Below, piece after piece: positions 27,103 to 36,251 of a stretch of 64,000 bases of DNA (within the stretch, counting starts at the first letter, position 1; every line of letters starts with the position of its first letter). The stretch is from positions 1 to 64,000 of the forward strand of contig NZ_FWWT01000007.1 of assembly GCF_900176035.1 (NCBI RefSeq), written 5' to 3'. Both the position numbers and the translations under genes were made by a program. The stretch comes from Desulfonispora thiosulfatigenes DSM 11270 (lineage in GTDB: Bacteria > Bacillota > Peptococcia > Peptococcales > Desulfonisporaceae). Under the pieces are notes generated by a model. It searched no databases. It was not told the origin of the DNA and saw nothing but the letters and a program-made list of their open reading frames with translations.

Positions 27103-28092
27103 TTATAGACTTATAAAAGCATCTTTAGCTTCTGGTTTTTTATCTATTAATTTATATTTTGCCATCCACTCAATCACATTTTCATAGCTTTCTAAAGACT
27201 GTGCACCAAAGTCCTCCATTAAAGGTAAAAGGATTTCTAAACTTTTTTCTTCAATCTCTTTTTCTAAAGGAAAACTATCATTTTGATGAGAAAGTAAAAT
27301 AGTTAAAGCTTCTTCAGGATTATCTTTAACAAATGCTTGTCCTTTTGCTGCCGCATTCCAGAATTTTTTAACTGTTTCTTGATCATTTTTTGCTGTATCT
27401 TCACTTACTACTAACACTAACTCATAAAAATCTGGCACACCATAATCAACTGGATTAAAAGTTTTAATTTTTTGTCCTTCTTTTTCTAATAAAACCTGTT
27501 CATGATTTATAAATCCACCGCTAGTTGCTTCTACCCTTTTAGTTACTAGTGCAGGGATTAAATCAAAACCAATATCAATAATTTCTACTTTACTTAAATC
27601 TCCCCCATCAGATTCAATTACTGTTTTAGCTACGGCTTCATAAACAGGTAGTGAAAATCCTACAGTTTTGCCTTCTAAATCTTTTGGTGAGTTAATATTT
27701 TGGTCTGTGGTAGTCATCATGGTATTTAAATGATGACCTACAATAGATGCTACTGATACTACTGGAATATCTTTTGCTCTAGCCATTACTATTTCGGGTT
27801 GATAACTTACGGCAAAAGTAGTTTTTCCCCCTGCTACTAGTTTTAAAGGATCACTAGTTTCTGCTGGCATATTAATCTTTACATTTAAACCTTCTTCTTC
27901 AAAATAACCTTTTTCAGCTGCTACATATATAAAGGAATGAACTGCATTTGGATACCAATCTAACATAATACTTACTTCTTTTAAATCTTCAGTTTGTTCT
28001 GCACTCTTTTCTGGTTCTTTAGCTCCATCACTACATGCAACTAAAGAAAACATCATTACTAATGATAAGAATAAAATACCTAGCTTTTTCAT
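27103..28092 (-). CDS. thiY: Thiamine-precursor ABC transporter substrate-binding lipoprotein (ThiY-like)
   Basis: A 329-residue lipoprotein of the NMT1/THI5-like family. The signal peptide ends in a lipobox LVAC. The mature protein begins with the family motif VSIMLDWYPNAVHSFIYVAAEKGYFEEEGL, seen in pyrimidine-binding proteins. The TPP riboswitch upstream of the operon strongly suggests the ligand is hydroxymethylpyrimidine (HMP) or a formylaminopyrimidine, as for Bacillus ThiY. The ATG at 28092 is preferred over a TTG three bases earlier. It lies last in the order thiZ-thiX-thiY. Confidence 0.87.
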   Translation of the reverse strand: MKKLGILFLSLVMMFSLVACSDGAKEPEKSAEQTEDLKEVSIMLDWYPNAVHSFIYVAAEKGYFEEEGLNVKINMPAETSDPLKLVAGGKTTFAVSYQPEIVMARAKDIPVVSVASIVGHHLNTMMTTTDQNINSPKDLEGKTVGFSLPVYEAVAKTVIESDGGDLSKVEIIDIGFDLIPALVTKRVEATSGGFINHEQVLLEKEGQKIKTFNPVDYGVPDFYELVLVVSEDTAKNDQETVKKFWNAAAKGQAFVKDNPEEALTILLSHQNDSFPLEKEIEEKSLEILLPLMEDFGAQSLESYENVIEWMAKYKLIDKKPEAKDAFISL

Positions 28093-28099
28093 CAATACA

Positions 28100-28864
28100 C
28101 TACCCTTCTTTTTTTGTATTTAAAGACCAGGGGATGAAAATTTTTTCTAATATTTTGACTACTCCGAATAAAAATATTCCAAGCAAGGCTAAAATTATAA
28201 CAGCAGCAAAAACGGCATCAGCTTCTAAATTACTAGACATTCTTCTACTAAATACCCCTAATCCAGAATTTCCACCTAACCATTCTCCTATTACTGCCCC
28301 AATAACACTTACGGCTGCTCCGACCTTTAACCCAATGAAAAAATTAGGTAAACAAGCAGGTACTCTAACCTTCCAAAATATTTGACTTTCTGTTGCCCCC
28401 ATGGTTTTTAACAGATTTAGATACTTTATATCAATGCTTTTAAATCCTTCAAAGGTATTTACAACAATAGGAAAAAAAGTAATTAAGACAGTAATAGCTA
28501 TTTTTCCCGATAAACCATACCCAAACCACATAATAATTACGGGAGATAAGACAATTATGGGTATAGTTTGAGAAATGACTAAAAATGGATAAATCCCTTC
28601 TTCTAATTTTTTACTTTTTAGCATTAAAACAGATATTAAAACTGATAAGATAACGGAAATAAGTAATCCTGCCATAACCTCTGCTAAAGTTACAGGAAAA
28701 TGAACTGTAAAAAGAACTTTTTTATATGACCATAAAGCCATCGCTATTTTCGTAGGTGCTGGTAAAATAAATTGTTTTACTTTTAATAGTCTTACAGCTA
28801 CCTCCCAAAAAATCAAAAACAGACTTAAGAATATGATCGCGTTATAATTTTTCATTTTTTTCAT
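28100..28864 (-). CDS. thiX: Thiamine-precursor ABC transporter permease (ThiX-like)
   Basis: A 254-residue permease with six hydrophobic helices of the nitrate/sulfonate/taurine-type family. The EAA loop reads LNLLKTMGATESQIFWKVRVPACLPN, and the segment GAVIGEWLGGNSGLG is typical of the subfamily. It overlaps the ATPase gene by four bases (ATGA) and is four bases from thiY. The role as the HMP-precursor permease follows from the riboswitch. Confidence 0.87.
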   Translation of the reverse strand: MKKMKNYNAIIFLSLFLIFWEVAVRLLKVKQFILPAPTKIAMALWSYKKVLFTVHFPVTLAEVMAGLLISVILSVLISVLMLKSKKLEEGIYPFLVISQTIPIIVLSPVIIMWFGYGLSGKIAITVLITFFPIVVNTFEGFKSIDIKYLNLLKTMGATESQIFWKVRVPACLPNFFIGLKVGAAVSVIGAVIGEWLGGNSGLGVFSRRMSSNLEADAVFAAVIILALLGIFLFGVVKILEKIFIPWSLNTKKEG

Positions 28865-29610
28865 TCTTCTAATCCCTCTAGACCTTTTAATATTGCTTGT
28901 CTTATTTCAGTAAACTTAGGGTATCCTAGTAAATCATTATCCCGCGGATATTTAAAAGGAACTATAAATTCTTTAATATTTCGATTTGGTATTTTGCCCA
29001 GTAAAAATATTCTTTGAGATAAAAATATTGCTTCTTCTACATCATGAGTTATGAAGATAATAGTTGGTTTGAATTTTTGCCACATTTTAAGTAACCATTT
29101 TTGCATTTTAAACCTTGTTAAAGCATCTAAAGCACTAAATGGTTCATCAAATAAAATAACTTTATTACCCGTGAGAATATTTCTTAAAAAAGCTACCCTT
29201 TGCCTCATACCCCCAGAAAGATGATGCGGATAAGCATTTTCGTATCCTTCTAAGCCAAATTCTTTTATTAATTCTTTTACCCTATTTCGTGCCTCTTCTT
29301 TTTTTATCCCTTTTATTTCTAAAGGAAGCACACCATTTTCGAGTATTGTTCGCCAAGGCAAGAGTAAATCTTCCTGAGGCATTAAGCTGATTTTTCCCAT
29401 TCTATCAGTATTACTACCATTTAATAAAACTTGTCCCTTGGTAGGTTCTAATAAACCTCCTAAAATATGTAGTAAAGTTGTTTTTCCACATCCACTTGGC
29501 CCAACTAAAGCTATAAATTCACTTTTTTCTACTTTAAAACTTATATTTTCAAACACTGGTTCTTTGTTTTCTTGGTAAGAATAATGAATTTTATCTACAT
29601 TTAGTTCCAT
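28861..29610 (-). CDS. thiZ: Thiamine-precursor ABC transporter ATPase (ThiZ-like)
   Basis: A 249-residue ABC ATPase with Walker A GPSGCGKTTLLH, signature LSGGMRQRVAFLR and Walker B VILFDEPFSALDA, of the nitrate/taurine type. The frame is open to an ATG at 29646, but that codon lies inside the riboswitch terminator hairpin; the ATG at 29610 behind GGGGGTG gives the usual N-terminus (MELNVDKIHYSY). It is the first gene behind the TPP riboswitch. Confidence 0.88.
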   Translation of the reverse strand: MELNVDKIHYSYQENKEPVFENISFKVEKSEFIALVGPSGCGKTTLLHILGGLLEPTKGQVLLNGSNTDRMGKISLMPQEDLLLPWRTILENGVLPLEIKGIKKEEARNRVKELIKEFGLEGYENAYPHHLSGGMRQRVAFLRNILTGNKVILFDEPFSALDALTRFKMQKWLLKMWQKFKPTIIFITHDVEEAIFLSQRIFLLGKIPNRNIKEFIVPFKYPRDNDLLGYPKFTEIRQAILKGLEGLEE

Positions 29611-29626
29611 TGTTTTCACCCCCAAT

Positions 29627-29656
29627 AAAAAAACCTCTCTACGCAAGGTAAAGAGG
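29627..29656 (-). terminator. Riboswitch-controlled terminator before thiZ
   Basis: Nine-base arms (CCTCTxTAC and complement, one mismatch) with a 5-base loop, then seven Ts (29633-29627) on the minus strand. It lies between the TPP aptamer and the start of thiZ, so it is the expression platform. TPP binding should favour termination. Confidence 0.8.
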
Positions 29657-29673
29657 CTATAATCCTTTTCTAA

Positions 29674-29757
29674 ACTTCCCTACGTAGGTATTAACCAAGT
29701 CAGGTTCAAAGGGTAAAAACTAATTGTTTTTTCTCAGCCACATGGCACCCCCAGCGA
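29674..29757 (-). ncRNA. TPP riboswitch (THI box)
   Basis: On the minus strand all conserved boxes occur in order: GGGTGCC (29750-29744), CTGAGA (29737-29732), ACCCTTTGAACCTGA (29714-29700), TAATAC (29693-29688) and GTAGGGAA (29683-29676). This is the classic THI element that binds thiamine pyrophosphate. A terminator follows before thiZ, so control is by transcription attenuation of a thiamine-precursor transporter. Confidence 0.97.
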
Positions 29758-29809
29758 CAATATTAAGTTATCCTTATTGTAGCATATAATAGAATATATT
29801 ACTACAACC

Positions 29810-30718
29810 TTAGCTTATAGCAATTACAATTAAACCTAGTACTGTTAAGAATGTTCCAATAATTTTTAAAAGATACATAGATTCCTTTAAAATAAAATAA
29901 CCAAACAAAGTACCAATTGGAATACTGACTTGCCTAAAAGCAACAACATAAGCAACATTACTGGCAAATAACATCGATAATAAGATTATCCCATACGAGA
30001 CATAAATCCCTAAGCCCATAATAGTAGCATTTTTTTTATGGTTTTCCATTATTTCTCTAAATAATTTTCTTTCCTCCTGGCTAAATAAGGTGAATATTCC
30101 TAGCCATACAGAAGAAAAAAGAGCAATAAAAACCATAAAGATTAAAGAAGCTTCTAAAGATGAAAAAGCCTGATCGGGTACTTCATTTAAAATCCTTAGG
30201 GCCTTATCATCAATGACTGAATAGGCGGCTGTACCGATAGCTGCTACAAAGGCAAAACCGATTGATTTGGTAAATAGACTTTTCAGAGTTTCTTTGGTTA
30301 TCTTTTCAAGAGGTAGAATAAATAAACCAACTACAATAAACAAACATCCTATTATGTAAGAATGCGAAATATCAGAGGCTTTTCCGATCATTACTGTATA
30401 TATAGTAACCATAATAATAGGTAAAGCCCTTGCAATAGGGTAAACTAAAGACATTTCCCCTAAACGATACCCATAAGCTAAGGTGCTGTAATACAGGGCT
30501 TCAAAGAAACCTGTTAATATTAAAAGCACCCAAACATAATCAGGAATTAAACTTAATTTATCATGATAAAAAAATAAAATTGGAGAAAAAATAATTCCCG
30601 CTGCGATATTTCCTACAAAAAAATAACTTATCGAAGAATTATCCTTTTTACTTAGTAGATTCCAACCCGCATGAGTAACTGACGAAAGTAAAACTAAAAT
30701 TATACTTATCGTAGACAC
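29810..30718 (-). CDS. DMT superfamily transporter (EamA family)
   Basis: A 302-residue protein with about ten transmembrane helices in two EamA repeats; the second begins near residue 160. The motif ALPIIMVTIYTVMIG and a GWNLLSKK segment after helix 1 are typical. A GTG at 30718 has GGAGGAAGG upstream and is preferred; the TTG at 30736 lies beside the Shine-Dalgarno. The substrate is unknown; DMT exporters commonly carry amino acids or metabolites. It is close to the TPP riboswitch of the next operon but separated by it. Confidence 0.83.
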   Translation of the reverse strand: MSTISIILVLLSSVTHAGWNLLSKKDNSSISYFFVGNIAAGIIFSPILFFYHDKLSLIPDYVWVLLILTGFFEALYYSTLAYGYRLGEMSLVYPIARALPIIMVTIYTVMIGKASDISHSYIIGCLFIVVGLFILPLEKITKETLKSLFTKSIGFAFVAAIGTAAYSVIDDKALRILNEVPDQAFSSLEASLIFMVFIALFSSVWLGIFTLFSQEERKLFREIMENHKKNATIMGLGIYVSYGIILLSMLFASNVAYVVAFRQVSIPIGTLFGYFILKESMYLLKIIGTFLTVLGLIVIAIS

Positions 30719-30798
30719 ATAAAACCCTTCCTCCAAATTAAGGTACTATAATCCAATTTTATCAAATTATTATGAAATTATCTATGAAAATTTGCTTT

Positions 30799-31869
30799 TT
30801 AAACTTTATGCAAGAACTCGCTTAAATCACTACACACTAAGACTGGCTTGTCATAATGTACTAGTTTTTTTAACTTACTTACAATTGTCGTATCAGGATT
30901 AACTATGACTAATTTTTCTAAAGAATTATTTTCAAATGACTCTAATAATAACTTTCTTATTCCAAAATCTGTAGGAGGAAAAGAATAACCTATCACAATT
31001 AAGTTTTTACACTGGGATAAACATTCTTTTGCTTTAACCCACAACTCCCAAATTAGTTCTTGATTATAATTTTTATACAATACCGGTGGAATTATTACAG
31101 GATCAATAATTAATCCATCTATATTCTCTGGTTCAGTAAGCCACCATTTTTCTGAGGTTAATACTACTTTTCCATTTTGTTGTAGATTTCTTTTCTGATC
31201 AACGGGTAAATATTTAAACCAATTTAAGGATCCATGTAGTTTAAGGATTTTCCAATCATATAATTTGTTTTTTTGATAATATGATTGGTCTACCTTTATA
31301 CCATCAATTACTATTTGATCAAATTCCACTCCATAACTTAAAGGATATTTCCACTTATATTGATTATGTTTTCTCTCATTTAAAAGACCTGAGGCTGTTT
31401 CTATAGATCTTTCTACATTGCAATCATAATTAAAGGTTATTATATTTGGTTTTTGCTGATATATTAATTTGCCAAAATCCCGCATTAGCTTTGATGAATT
31501 GATGAATTCTTCAAAATCAGCTAAAAATTGTACAAACATTATTTTAAGGGCAGAATTAATTCTAAGTAAATATGATATTTCTTGTTCTTTATTTTCTTCA
31601 ATTGCTTCCATTAATTGAAGTTGGATCAGAGTAAAACATTCTTCTAAATTAAATGTTCTATTTATTAAATTTTCTTTATCCATTTTCCAGTACTTTTCAA
31701 TATACTCATATACTAAATTAACCTTTTGCACATACTCCTTAGATTGATACTTTGTGCTTTTAAGGATTGTTTTAAAAAAGTTTAAAGTTAAAGGAGGATT
31801 AAGTCCTTCATAGTCCGTTATACACTGATTTATTCCTGCTCCAATTATATAAACTGTATCATTAGTCAT
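30799..31869 (-). CDS. SIR2-like NAD-binding protein
   Basis: A 356-residue protein with a SIR2-type fold. The N-terminal YIIGAGINQ is the NAD-binding GAG loop, the TFNYDCNVERSIE segment holds the asparagine and aspartate of the active site, KLHGSLNWFKYL holds the catalytic histidine, and NLIVIGYSFPPTD is the C-terminal Rossmann strand. This SIR2_2-type group occurs in bacterial defence as NADase modules. No partner such as an Argonaute, AAA or HerA protein is adjacent, and no TIR, TPR or other domain is fused. A stand-alone NAD-consuming or deacylating role is possible; I cannot decide which. Confidence 0.75.
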   Translation of the reverse strand: MTNDTVYIIGAGINQCITDYEGLNPPLTLNFFKTILKSTKYQSKEYVQKVNLVYEYIEKYWKMDKENLINRTFNLEECFTLIQLQLMEAIEENKEQEISYLLRINSALKIMFVQFLADFEEFINSSKLMRDFGKLIYQQKPNIITFNYDCNVERSIETASGLLNERKHNQYKWKYPLSYGVEFDQIVIDGIKVDQSYYQKNKLYDWKILKLHGSLNWFKYLPVDQKRNLQQNGKVVLTSEKWWLTEPENIDGLIIDPVIIPPVLYKNYNQELIWELWVKAKECLSQCKNLIVIGYSFPPTDFGIRKLLLESFENNSLEKLVIVNPDTTIVSKLKKLVHYDKPVLVCSDLSEFLHKV

Positions 31870-32114
31870 ATAAAACTATCCTTTCAAGATCAAGCTATCA
31901 TATATATTTCCCCATAGTTAAATAAGAATACCTAAATACTTATAGAACACTTTCAGTTAATTATGTATATTAATTTCAGATAAAACTAATCATATAAAAA
32001 CCAAAGTATACAATATAATCATTTGCAAAAAAATAATATTCAGTTACAATATATACGGGGAAACTTCCTAAGAATGGTTAAAGATGAGTATAGTTAGGTT
32101 AGGAGGAGTAAAAT

Positions 32115-33308
32115 ATGTCAAGGACTATTGGTACCACGGTTAGAGGTATTATAGCACCTATTGTTAAACAAGGTGATGACCTTGTAGAAATCGTAGTAGA
32201 TTCTGTAAAAGCAGCCTATGAATCAGAAAAGTTTACATTTAGAGATAAAGATGTTGTGGGGATTACTGAATCTCTTGTGGCCAGAGCTCAAGGGAACTAT
32301 ATAACAATAGATGATATTGCAGAAGATGTCAGCAAAAAGATAAATGGTGAAGTTGGGGTTGTCTTTCCTATTTTAAGTAGAAATAGATTTTCTATGCTTT
32401 TAGAAGGTATCGCTAAAGGGGTAGACAAAGTACATTTGTTATTAAGCTATCCTTCAGACGAAGTTGGTAACCATTTAATGGACATCGAAAAAATGGATGA
32501 AGCTGGAATTGATCCGTTTACAGATGTTTTAAGTGAAGAAGATTACCGCAAAATTTTTGGCAAAGAAGTAAAGCATCCTTTTACAGATATTGATTATATT
32601 CAAATGTATAAGGATTTAGGGGTAAATGGTAATGTTATTATTCACTTAGCAAATAATCCTAAGGAAATCCTAAAGTTCACTAAAAATGTAATTGTAGCCG
32701 ATATTCATAGTAGAGAAAGAACTAAAAAAATCTTAAAAAATGCTGGTGCTGAAATAGTTCTAGGTCTTGATGACATTTGCTCAGAGCCTTCTAACGAAAG
32801 AGGCTATAATAGTGATTATGGTTTATATGGCTCAAATAAAGCATCTGAAACAATGATCAAACTCTTTCCACGAGATGGTCAAACATATGTTGATGAAATT
32901 CAAGCTAGATTAAATAAGATGACTGGTAAAAATATTGAAGTTATGATTTACGGTGATGGAGCTTTCAAAGACCCAGTCGGTAAAATTTGGGAACTAGCTG
33001 ATCCTGTTGTTTCTCCTGCATATACAAAAGGATTAGAAGGAACTCCTAATGAATTAAAATTAAAGTATTTAGCTGATAATAACTTAATTAATTTAGAAAA
33101 TCAAGATATAAATGAAATAGCGAAAAAGTATATTAAAGAAAAAGATAGTAATCTTTCTGGAAAAATGGTTGCAGAAGGTACAACACCACGTCAAATTACA
33201 GACCTTTTAGGTAGTCTTTGTGATTTAACTAGTGGTAGTGGTGATAAAGGTACCCCAATCATTTTAATCCAAGGATATTTTGATAATTACGCAACCGATA
33301 GTTATTAA
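32115..33308 (+). CDS. Coenzyme F420-0:L-glutamate ligase family protein (CofE-like)
   Basis: A 397-residue protein that starts with the CofE/FbiB-like segment TVRGIIAPIVKQGDDLVEIVVDSV and continues with DKDVVGITESLVARAQGNY. CofE adds glutamate residues to coenzyme F420-0 with GTP. No other F420 gene (cofC, cofD, cofG/H) is in the window, and this long form is widespread in Firmicutes that are not known to make F420. It may glutamylate another substrate. The ATG follows TTAGGAGGAG. It is monocistronic and ends at a clear hairpin terminator. Confidence 0.75.
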   Translation: MSRTIGTTVRGIIAPIVKQGDDLVEIVVDSVKAAYESEKFTFRDKDVVGITESLVARAQGNYITIDDIAEDVSKKINGEVGVVFPILSRNRFSMLLEGIAKGVDKVHLLLSYPSDEVGNHLMDIEKMDEAGIDPFTDVLSEEDYRKIFGKEVKHPFTDIDYIQMYKDLGVNGNVIIHLANNPKEILKFTKNVIVADIHSRERTKKILKNAGAEIVLGLDDICSEPSNERGYNSDYGLYGSNKASETMIKLFPRDGQTYVDEIQARLNKMTGKNIEVMIYGDGAFKDPVGKIWELADPVVSPAYTKGLEGTPNELKLKYLADNNLINLENQDINEIAKKYIKEKDSNLSGKMVAEGTTPRQITDLLGSLCDLTSGSGDKGTPIILIQGYFDNYATDSY

Positions 33309-33311
33309 AAT

Positions 33312-33339
33312 AAAAGGCTACTCTAATGAGTAGCCTTTT
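33312..33339. terminator. Bidirectional terminator
   Basis: Perfect twelve-base arms AAAAGGCTACTC with a 4-base loop and T-rich flanks on both strands, between the CofE-like gene (+) and the EamA transporter (-). Confidence 0.85.
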
Positions 33340-33369
33340 ATTTTATTTATTCTGATTTTAATTTTTAAT

Positions 33370-34293
33370 CTATTCCTTATTATCCGGAAAAAAAACCCCA
33401 ATATTTATTAATACCCCTATTATAATTAATAAAGATGCGATTAACTTTATTATACTGATACTTTCATGCAAGAAAAAATAAGCTAATATCATTGAAAATA
33501 AAGGCACTAAATTAATATACAAGGAAGATCTACTAGGACCAATATTTTTAATGGCAATTTGATGAATCAGATAGCCGATTACTGAGGCAAAAAAGGACAT
33601 ATAAAAAATTGATAACCATCCATTTAGAGATGTATCAGGGATATAAACCCACGGCTTTTCTAAAATAACCATCGGTATTAATAAAATTGCACAAAATAAA
33701 AAGGCATAACTTGTCACTTTTAAAGGACTATATTTTATTAAAGCCTTTTTAGAAAGTATCGCATAACTTGCCCAGCAAATTACGCCAATAATCATTAGTA
33801 AATCTCCTATATTAAAACTAAGGCTTTTTAAAACTTGCCACTTTCCATTAGTAATTATTAAAGCCACTCCACTAAAAGATAATACTATGGCTACTACATT
33901 TTTTATTTTAATTACCTCTTTTAAAAAGATAAAAGACAAAATGGTGGTTATTATAGGATTAATTGCCCCAATCAAAGAAGCATTCACGGGTGAAGTATAT
34001 TTTAAGGCTAGAAAAAAGAAAATATGATATCCGATCATCCCTATAATTGCTAAAATTAAAAATGTTTTTAAATCTTCTCGTCCTATTTTCCAATTTTGTT
34101 CAGTTTTAATTAAAATCAAGAAAATAATCATGGACGCAAATAAAAACCTATAAAATGTTAGCGAAAATACCGGAAATTCTTGTACAGAAAATTTACCAGC
34201 GATAAAAGCTCCCGACCAAAAGAAAGCTGCAATCACCATTAAATAACCATAAAATACATTTGACTTGTTTTGCTTTTGTATTGCTTTTGACAT
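33370..34293 (-). CDS. DMT superfamily transporter (EamA family)
   Basis: A 307-residue membrane protein with ten helices in two EamA repeats (first repeat to about residue 145, second from about 165). PVNASLIGAINPIITTILS is the signature end of the first EamA repeat, and GPSRSSLYINLVPLFSMILAYFF marks the second. It is a metabolite or drug exporter of unknown substrate. The ATG is preceded by GGGGG. An inverted repeat with arms CCxAGGTATATA lies directly before the ribosome binding site. Confidence 0.85.
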   Translation of the reverse strand: MSKAIQKQNKSNVFYGYLMVIAAFFWSGAFIAGKFSVQEFPVFSLTFYRFLFASMIIFLILIKTEQNWKIGREDLKTFLILAIIGMIGYHIFFFLALKYTSPVNASLIGAINPIITTILSFIFLKEVIKIKNVVAIVLSFSGVALIITNGKWQVLKSLSFNIGDLLMIIGVICWASYAILSKKALIKYSPLKVTSYAFLFCAILLIPMVILEKPWVYIPDTSLNGWLSIFYMSFFASVIGYLIHQIAIKNIGPSRSSLYINLVPLFSMILAYFFLHESISIIKLIASLLIIIGVLINIGVFFPDNKE

Positions 34294-34301
34294 ACTACTA
34301 C

Positions 34302-34345
34302 CCCCAGGTATATATATTCTTACAAAAATAAATTATATACCTAGG
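34302..34345 (-). promoter_or_regulatory. Inverted repeat in the leader of the EamA gene
   Basis: Arms CCxAGGTATATA and complement (one mismatch) separated by about 20 AT-rich bases. The downstream arm abuts the GGGGG ribosome binding site, so the hairpin could affect translation, or the repeat could be an operator. Not matched to a known regulator. Confidence 0.35.
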
Positions 34346-34397
34346 GAGAGTAAAATTATAGGTAAATTAATGTTTTTCAGAGAGAAACCAGATATTA

Positions 34398-35726
34398 TTA
34401 TTTTTCTTGAATATTATTAACATTTTGAGTTATTTCTGTAAAACTTGAGTATCGTGGATCTAACGGATTTATTTTCAACATATTTACTAATTCTATATAT
34501 CTATTACTAACTGTCGAAGGAGCTAATTCATACATTTTAGCTAATTGTTTTTGCGTTAAACTTGGTCCAGATTCAATTATATTTATCGTATAATCCAGCA
34601 CTGCTACCCAAACCATGGGCTTAATAATTCTTGGTTTACTCTTTTGTAAGAAATCATGCCAAAGTTTAATTGTATTTGCAATTTGTAATGTGGTATATCT
34701 AGTTTTAAGTTTTTCTTCGAGTAAATTAGCAATTTTTTTATACTGTCCTTTAGGCCATAAATAATCTTCACTAAATGCGAGTTTCTTACTTCCCCAGCCT
34801 AAATGTTCACAAATTATACTTTTACATAAAGAGAACATTAAATCTTCTTCAGTACCTTGTTCGCTTGAATTTAGAATCTTTTCTAATTTACTTTTGTAAT
34901 GAGGATTATCTAACGCTTCTAGAGGAGTTAATCCACCTAGTTTAGAGTTTTTATAATGAAGCCAAAAAATAGAGAACATATGTTTTTCTCGATCCGAAAC
35001 ATAATCCTTTGCAAATTCATCTGTATCATCAATCAAAACTTTTAATAATTTAAAACTATAATCAGTGAGAAAAGAATTTATATTTAAATTGCTTTCTTTA
35101 TATAAATTGAGGATGCTTTTTAAAAATCTATCTTTTTTAATTACATCTACATAATAAATACTTAAAAATGGCTGATAATAATTTTCATCTGGTATTAACT
35201 GACACCAAATAGCTTGTCCTTTATCAAAATTACGATATTTGCTTGCATACTTAAGAGATTTTATACCTTCTCTTAATACGTCCTTTAATTTGATTTCGCC
35301 TTTTTCTTTATCAACTTCAATTATTTCATATAATGAAAATTTAATGGTTTTTAAATATTCTAACCAGGTAATTGTAACTTCTCTAAAATTACGCTTACTT
35401 TTTGCAATAAACTTTTCAATTATTGTTTCTCCGTCATTTAACTTATTGTGCATTATAAAGGATTCTAAAAATAAAATATTTTCAGCATCTTTTACAATCT
35501 CCGACATTGTCCTTGGACATTCATATTTTAACTTTTTTAAATATAAGATAAATTCGTTAAAGTATTCATTTTCTACAAATTGCATTAATAAATCTGGAAT
35601 ACTATTCTTTTCCTTATCCGCTTGTGCTTCTAAAAAATCCACAATTTTATTCTCTTCTTTACCACAGCAATGTTTATATTTTTTATTACTCCCACAATTA
35701 CATAATTGATTACGACCTATTTTCAT
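34398..35726 (-). CDS. SEC-C motif protein with C-terminal HTH-like segment
   Basis: A 442-residue protein. The N-terminus RNQLCNCGSNKKYKHCCG is a SEC-C zinc-binding motif (CxC-x8-CC) as at the end of SecA. The middle 350 residues are helical and charged and match no family I recognise. The last 60 residues contain LTQKQLAKMYELAPSTVSNRY, which reads like a helix-turn-helix. Together they suggest a nucleic-acid- or ribosome-associated protein. The ATG has GGAGGG before it. It is divergent from the DUF4363 gene. Confidence 0.65.
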   Translation of the reverse strand: MKIGRNQLCNCGSNKKYKHCCGKEENKIVDFLEAQADKEKNSIPDLLMQFVENEYFNEFILYLKKLKYECPRTMSEIVKDAENILFLESFIMHNKLNDGETIIEKFIAKSKRNFREVTITWLEYLKTIKFSLYEIIEVDKEKGEIKLKDVLREGIKSLKYASKYRNFDKGQAIWCQLIPDENYYQPFLSIYYVDVIKKDRFLKSILNLYKESNLNINSFLTDYSFKLLKVLIDDTDEFAKDYVSDREKHMFSIFWLHYKNSKLGGLTPLEALDNPHYKSKLEKILNSSEQGTEEDLMFSLCKSIICEHLGWGSKKLAFSEDYLWPKGQYKKIANLLEEKLKTRYTTLQIANTIKLWHDFLQKSKPRIIKPMVWVAVLDYTINIIESGPSLTQKQLAKMYELAPSTVSNRYIELVNMLKINPLDPRYSSFTEITQNVNNIQEK

Positions 35727-35870
35727 TTAATAACCCTCCATTTTTCCTTTATTGCCAATAATTGTATATTCTACTTGTTTTCTTTAATTCCTTTTTTAAA
35801 ATAATTATTTTGTAATATTTGTCAGTATATCTAAGCTTAATAATCTAATACTAAGCATGAGGTGAAAAAT

Positions 35871-36251
35871 ATGAGGGTTATTATCTTTACTTTAATCCTA
35901 AATATTTCAATATTTGCTTTTAGTTTTTATACTGACAATTATTTAGCCAAATCTTCTGTGGAAATGATTGCTACTTTAAAAACAATTGAAAATAATTTAG
36001 AAAATGAAAATTGGCAAATGGCTCAAAAAAGTATGCAAAATTTTGAGCAAAAATGGAAAGATAATTTGTTTATGTGGTCTTTAATTACAGATCATAGTGA
36101 AATTGATAATATAGAAGTAAGTATAGCTCATATAAAATCTTATCTTAAAACTCAAGATTTTTCTGAGGTGAATGCAGAGATAGCTTCTTTATTTCGTTAT
36201 ATAAAGCATATACCTGAAAACGAAAAATTAACTATCCGCAATATTTTTTAA
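35871..36251 (+). CDS. DUF4363 family protein
   Basis: A 126-residue protein with an N-terminal hydrophobic helix (residues about 3-20, IIFTLILNISIFAFSF) and a helical extracytoplasmic part with WQMAQKSMQNFEQKW, which matches DUF4363 of Clostridia. The function is unknown. The GTG at 35862 lies in the ribosome site GAGGTGA, so the ATG at 35871 is the start. Confidence 0.72.
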   Translation: MRVIIFTLILNISIFAFSFYTDNYLAKSSVEMIATLKTIENNLENENWQMAQKSMQNFEQKWKDNLFMWSLITDHSEIDNIEVSIAHIKSYLKTQDFSEVNAEIASLFRYIKHIPENEKLTIRNIF

